Positions 41,801 through 44,728 of a DNA stretch of 44,728 bases are shown here, in pieces. The position numbers and the translations under genes were made by a program. This stretch comes from Streptomyces sp. PTY087I2 (GTDB lineage: Bacteria > Actinomycetota > Actinomycetes > Streptomycetales > Streptomycetaceae). Below the pieces are notes generated by a model. It did not search any database. It saw nothing but the letters and a program-made list of their open reading frames with translations, and was not told the DNA's origin. Each line of letters begins with the position of its first letter. Positions within the stretch are counted from its first letter, which is position 1. The stretch lies in NCBI RefSeq assembly GCF_001687325.1, contig NZ_LZRD01000043.1, positions 1 through 44,728 of the forward strand, written 5' to 3'.

Positions 41801-42846
41801 ACGTCGTCGCGGGCATGCTGCGCTGGAACGACGTACGCATCGCCATCCAGTCCAACTTCGGTACGCGCGTCGAGCTGCGCCTCAACGACCCCGGCGAGTC
41901 CAGCATCGACCGCAAGCTCGCGGAGACCCTGTCGCCCGACGAGCCCGGCCGCGTCCTCACCGACGGAAAGCTCTTCGCCCACGTGGCGCTCCCCCGTACG
42001 GACGGGGTCGACGACACGACGGACCTCGGCGCGGTCCTGGAGCGCACCGCCCGCACGGTCCGGGCCACCTGGAACGGCGAAGTGGCCCAGCCGGTGCGGG
42101 TGTTGCCCCACATCCTGGAACCGCACTCGCTGCCGGGACCGGCGGCCGAGCCCACGCGCGTACCGATCGGGCTCGACCAGTCGGCGCTCGCGCCCGTACT
42201 GCTCGACCTGTTCAGCCACGACCAGCACCTGCTGGTGCTGGGGGACAGCGAATGCGGGAAGACGAACCTGCTGCGGACCGTCGCGCACGGCCTCATCGAC
42301 CGCTACGGCGAGGACGATCTGGTGTTCGCCGTGATGGATCCGCGGCGCTCGCTGCGCGGTGCGGTCCCGGAGGAGTTCAACGGAGGCTACGCGTACAACG
42401 CGAAGCTGTGCGCGGGCCTTTCGACGGCCATCGCGACCGAACTGGAGAAGCGGCTGCCCGACGAGAACGCCCGCCTGGAGGATCTGGAGCCGGGCAACTG
42501 GGGCACGGGCCCCCGCATCGTGGTCCTGGTCGACGACTACGACGTCCTCACGACCGCCGGTCAGTCCCCGCTGTCGCCGTTCCTCCCGTACATCCCCTCG
42601 GCGGCCGACACCGGTCTCCACTTCGTCCTGACGCGCCGGGTCGCCGGTGCGTCGCGCGGCATGTACGAGCCGCTGGTGCAGGGTCTGCGGGAGTCGGGGG
42701 CCTCGGCACTGCTGATGGCGGGCGACCGCAGCGAGGGCCAGCTCTTCCCCGGCGTGTACGCCTCCCAACAAGCAGCCGGACGAGGCGTGTTCATCCGCAG
42801 GGGTCAGCCGAACCGCCTGATCCAGACGGTGTACGCGCCGATGTGA
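38854..42846 (+). CDS. eccC: T7SS ATPase EccC (FtsK/SpoIIIE family, three ATPase domains)
   Basis: This 1330-residue motor energises WXG100 export across the cytoplasmic membrane. Two membrane helices lie at about 45-90. Three FtsK-type ATPase domains follow: Walker A G-A-T-G-S-G-K-S-E near 490-498, G-G-P-Q-S-G-K-T-T near 845-853 and G-D-S-E-C-G-K-T-N near 1130-1138. Walker B is V-V-I-D-E-F in domain 1 but L-V-I-D-G-F and V-L-V-D-D-Y in domains 2 and 3, so only domain 1 keeps the catalytic Glu, as is usual for EccC. The fusion is intact (EccCa plus EccCb in one chain). No strong SD precedes ATG 38854, and translation is probably coupled to the gene before it. Confidence 0.95.
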   Translation: MSTRLVHRPARTTRPPAAPAPRTIEAPPNLPEGKAGNIAMSLLPVAGVMSSVVMMTVVRNSQFAALGAIILVVTVIGSVALLFSQRGKAQRTRRTQREAYLAYVEDLREELSGEERERRERADVLNPPPYALYDIVRDPSRLWERRRVDDDFLRVRVGTGEMPVRDLQIAEPGSTVLTPPDLFMLNEASALVNRFRNGTELPLTVPLDRIGNVSVIGPREDCLRVARALLVQTAALHAPDDVAIALAAPGDRMADWEWAKWLPHLLDTEQFDGPVAARRIAPSAPQLARQIGAELRRRASYAAEVRRGLAGRDALSMNSRLLVVTDGHGEDAVDLPRPDDAVGLREMGVTVLHLLEQRVQEPGHVSVRITVDGTDVTVEDLRTPEPVEAHGTVDEAGIPFAEGLARMLAPLRLSAESLVDAPLSGPVEFAAMLGIHDVARLDLDRLWAPRGERAFLRVPIGISDSHEPVLLDLKESSELGMGPHGLCVGATGSGKSELLRTLVLALVATHPPEDLALVLVDYKGGATFAPFAELPHVAGVITNLENQAGLVERVHSSLAGEVKRRQQALKDAGNVADIGDYAALRAAKRPDLDPLPHLFVVIDEFGELLTAKPDFIDLFLSIGRIGRSIGVHLLLSSQRIEGGKLKGLDTYLSYRLGLRTFSADESRTVLDTPDAFHLPPLPGFGYLKVDTSHYARFKAGYVSGSYRGPVRSRDEEDTGPLALPYEAFNTLAGPDEARQSPEPASRRRETGPTELGVMVDQLTGAAAAVRSIWLPPLPTATALDTVAGPLDIGPNGMRLTGAAAEGRRTPLRVPVGLLDDPARQWQGQWFLDLTVAGGHAAVIGGPQSGKTTLLRTLVLSLALTHTPREIGVYGLDLVGGGLQALSGLPHVGGIAGRADRERAARTVEEVRTMLALREDLFREHGIDSVDQLRTLHAAGRLPELASAEILLVIDGFGALRDDFDELDDAIADILKRGGGYGIHVVAGMLRWNDVRIAIQSNFGTRVELRLNDPGESSIDRKLAETLSPDEPGRVLTDGKLFAHVALPRTDGVDDTTDLGAVLERTARTVRATWNGEVAQPVRVLPHILEPHSLPGPAAEPTRVPIGLDQSALAPVLLDLFSHDQHLLVLGDSECGKTNLLRTVAHGLIDRYGEDDLVFAVMDPRRSLRGAVPEEFNGGYAYNAKLCAGLSTAIATELEKRLPDENARLEDLEPGNWGTGPRIVVLVDDYDVLTTAGQSPLSPFLPYIPSAADTGLHFVLTRRVAGASRGMYEPLVQGLRESGASALLMAGDRSEGQLFPGVYASQQAAGRGVFIRRGQPNRLIQTVYAPM

Positions 42847-42904
42847 GACACAGCAGCCCACCGCATTTCTTCAGCAGACCGACAAAGGACCGGACGACCA
42901 CGCC

Positions 42905-44359
<1,455 letters not shown>

Positions 44360-44372
44360 TTCTTCGTCGGCC

Positions 44373-44440
44373 GCAATCTGGCCGATTGCAGATTGCAGTA
44401 GCGATGCCGGGGTTGATAGACAGAGGCGTACGCGTACGTT
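44373..44440 (+). promoter_or_regulatory. Promoter region of the WXG100-type gene
   Basis: GCAATC-N5-GATTGC (44373-44389) is a perfect inverted repeat and overlaps a tandem GATTGCA pair. TTGATA (44413-44418) and TACGTT (44435-44440) form a -35/-10 pair with a 16-bp spacer. The palindrome CGTACGCGTACG (44427-44438) overlaps the -10. Together these suggest a separately controlled promoter for the secreted substrate genes. Confidence 0.5.
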
Positions 44441-44491
44441 CGTTCGACGTATGCGATGTGCTCGGTGGAGTTCGGTGGAACGGGGGATGTT

Positions 44492-44728
44492 GTGAAGTTC
44501 GATATGGGGGCGTCGGTCCTGTCGAGGTTGTTGTCGGATTCGCAGGGTGCGAGTACGGATCTGGGGACGTTGATCCAGCAGTTGATCGCGGCGGCGGAGC
44601 CGTTGGAGGGGAAGTTCAACGGGGCGGGGAAGGTCGCGTTCGATGACTTCAAGTCGCGTTCGGACGAGATCACGAAGGCGTTGAACGCGTCGTTGTCGGG
44701 GATTCTGGGTGGTCAGGCGGGGATGGAC
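44492..44728 (+). CDS. WXG100-family (Esx-like) T7SS substrate, partial at 3' end
   Basis: Seventy-nine residues are visible from GTG 44492, with GGGGGA four bases before it; the gene runs off the window. The sequence is a helix-turn-helix hairpin of Esx type. L-E-G-K-F-N-G-A-G-K-V-A-F-D-D-F-K occupies the turn, with F-N-G in place of W-x-G as in many Streptomyces members, and amphipathic helices flank it. It would be exported as a helical-bundle dimer with a partner, probably encoded just downstream. Seven of its ten Leu codons are TTG, and third positions are nearly all G, unlike the CTG/CTC-rich neighbours. Its promoter region is separate. Confidence 0.85.
   Translation, partial: MKFDMGASVLSRLLSDSQGASTDLGTLIQQLIAAAEPLEGKFNGAGKVAFDDFKSRSDEITKALNASLSGILGGQAGMD

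Overview
The window is high-GC DNA with Streptomyces features: third positions are almost always G or C, GTG starts are common, Shine-Dalgarno (SD) sites are GGAGG-like, and a single rare TTA leucine codon sits in a pathway regulator. The two families that place it best are the class III lanthionine synthetase and the single-chain EccC of an actinobacterial type VII secretion system (T7SS). No rRNA, tRNA, CRISPR array or insertion sequence was seen.

Region 1 (1-18114) is an accessory RiPP (ribosomally made, modified peptide) locus with three modification chemistries side by side. (a) The C-terminus of a LanM-type class II lanthipeptide synthetase is followed by a 65-residue Cys-free peptide. 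(b) A LAL-type LuxR regulator carrying the TTA codon and a SARP/AfsR-type regulator point right. They converge on a leftward operon of two near-identical class III precursors, an MFS exporter and a LanKC synthetase. (c) A divergent rightward cassette encodes a radical SAM enzyme, a heme-oxygenase-like diiron protein and a 72-residue Cys-free peptide, all start/stop-coupled and followed by a long RNA hairpin. Behind the hairpin lie a zinc-ribbon/nucleotide-cyclase/ATPase protein, a cytoplasmic subtilisin-like protease and a GAF protein. Cassette (c) is the best candidate for a poorly described system. The precursors in (b) are also odd: their only Cys lies before, not after, the Ser residues it would normally attack.

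Region 2 (18157-25852) is mostly ordinary: a sugar phosphate isomerase-like protein overlapping an antisense EamA transporter, a LysR regulator with a palindromic operator, a Tat-exported family 3 glycosidase, a duplicated Cys-rich exported protein, a secreted S37/PS-10 tripeptidyl aminopeptidase and a small secreted protein.

Region 3 (25967-35640) holds a two-in-one ABC exporter, a HigBA-like toxin-antitoxin pair, and a probable arginine/guanidino-compound catabolic pair. The pair is a thiamine-diphosphate enzyme, frameshifted as given, plus an agmatinase-family ureohydrolase. It is divergent from a PucR regulator across a 9-bp inverted repeat. A DUF1905 protein follows.

Region 4 (35712-44728) is part of an ESX/T7SS locus: a small membrane protein, EccD, an EspI-like MinD/ParA ATPase, a full-length EccC, a DUF6177-like protein and the start of a WXG100-type substrate gene that runs off the window.
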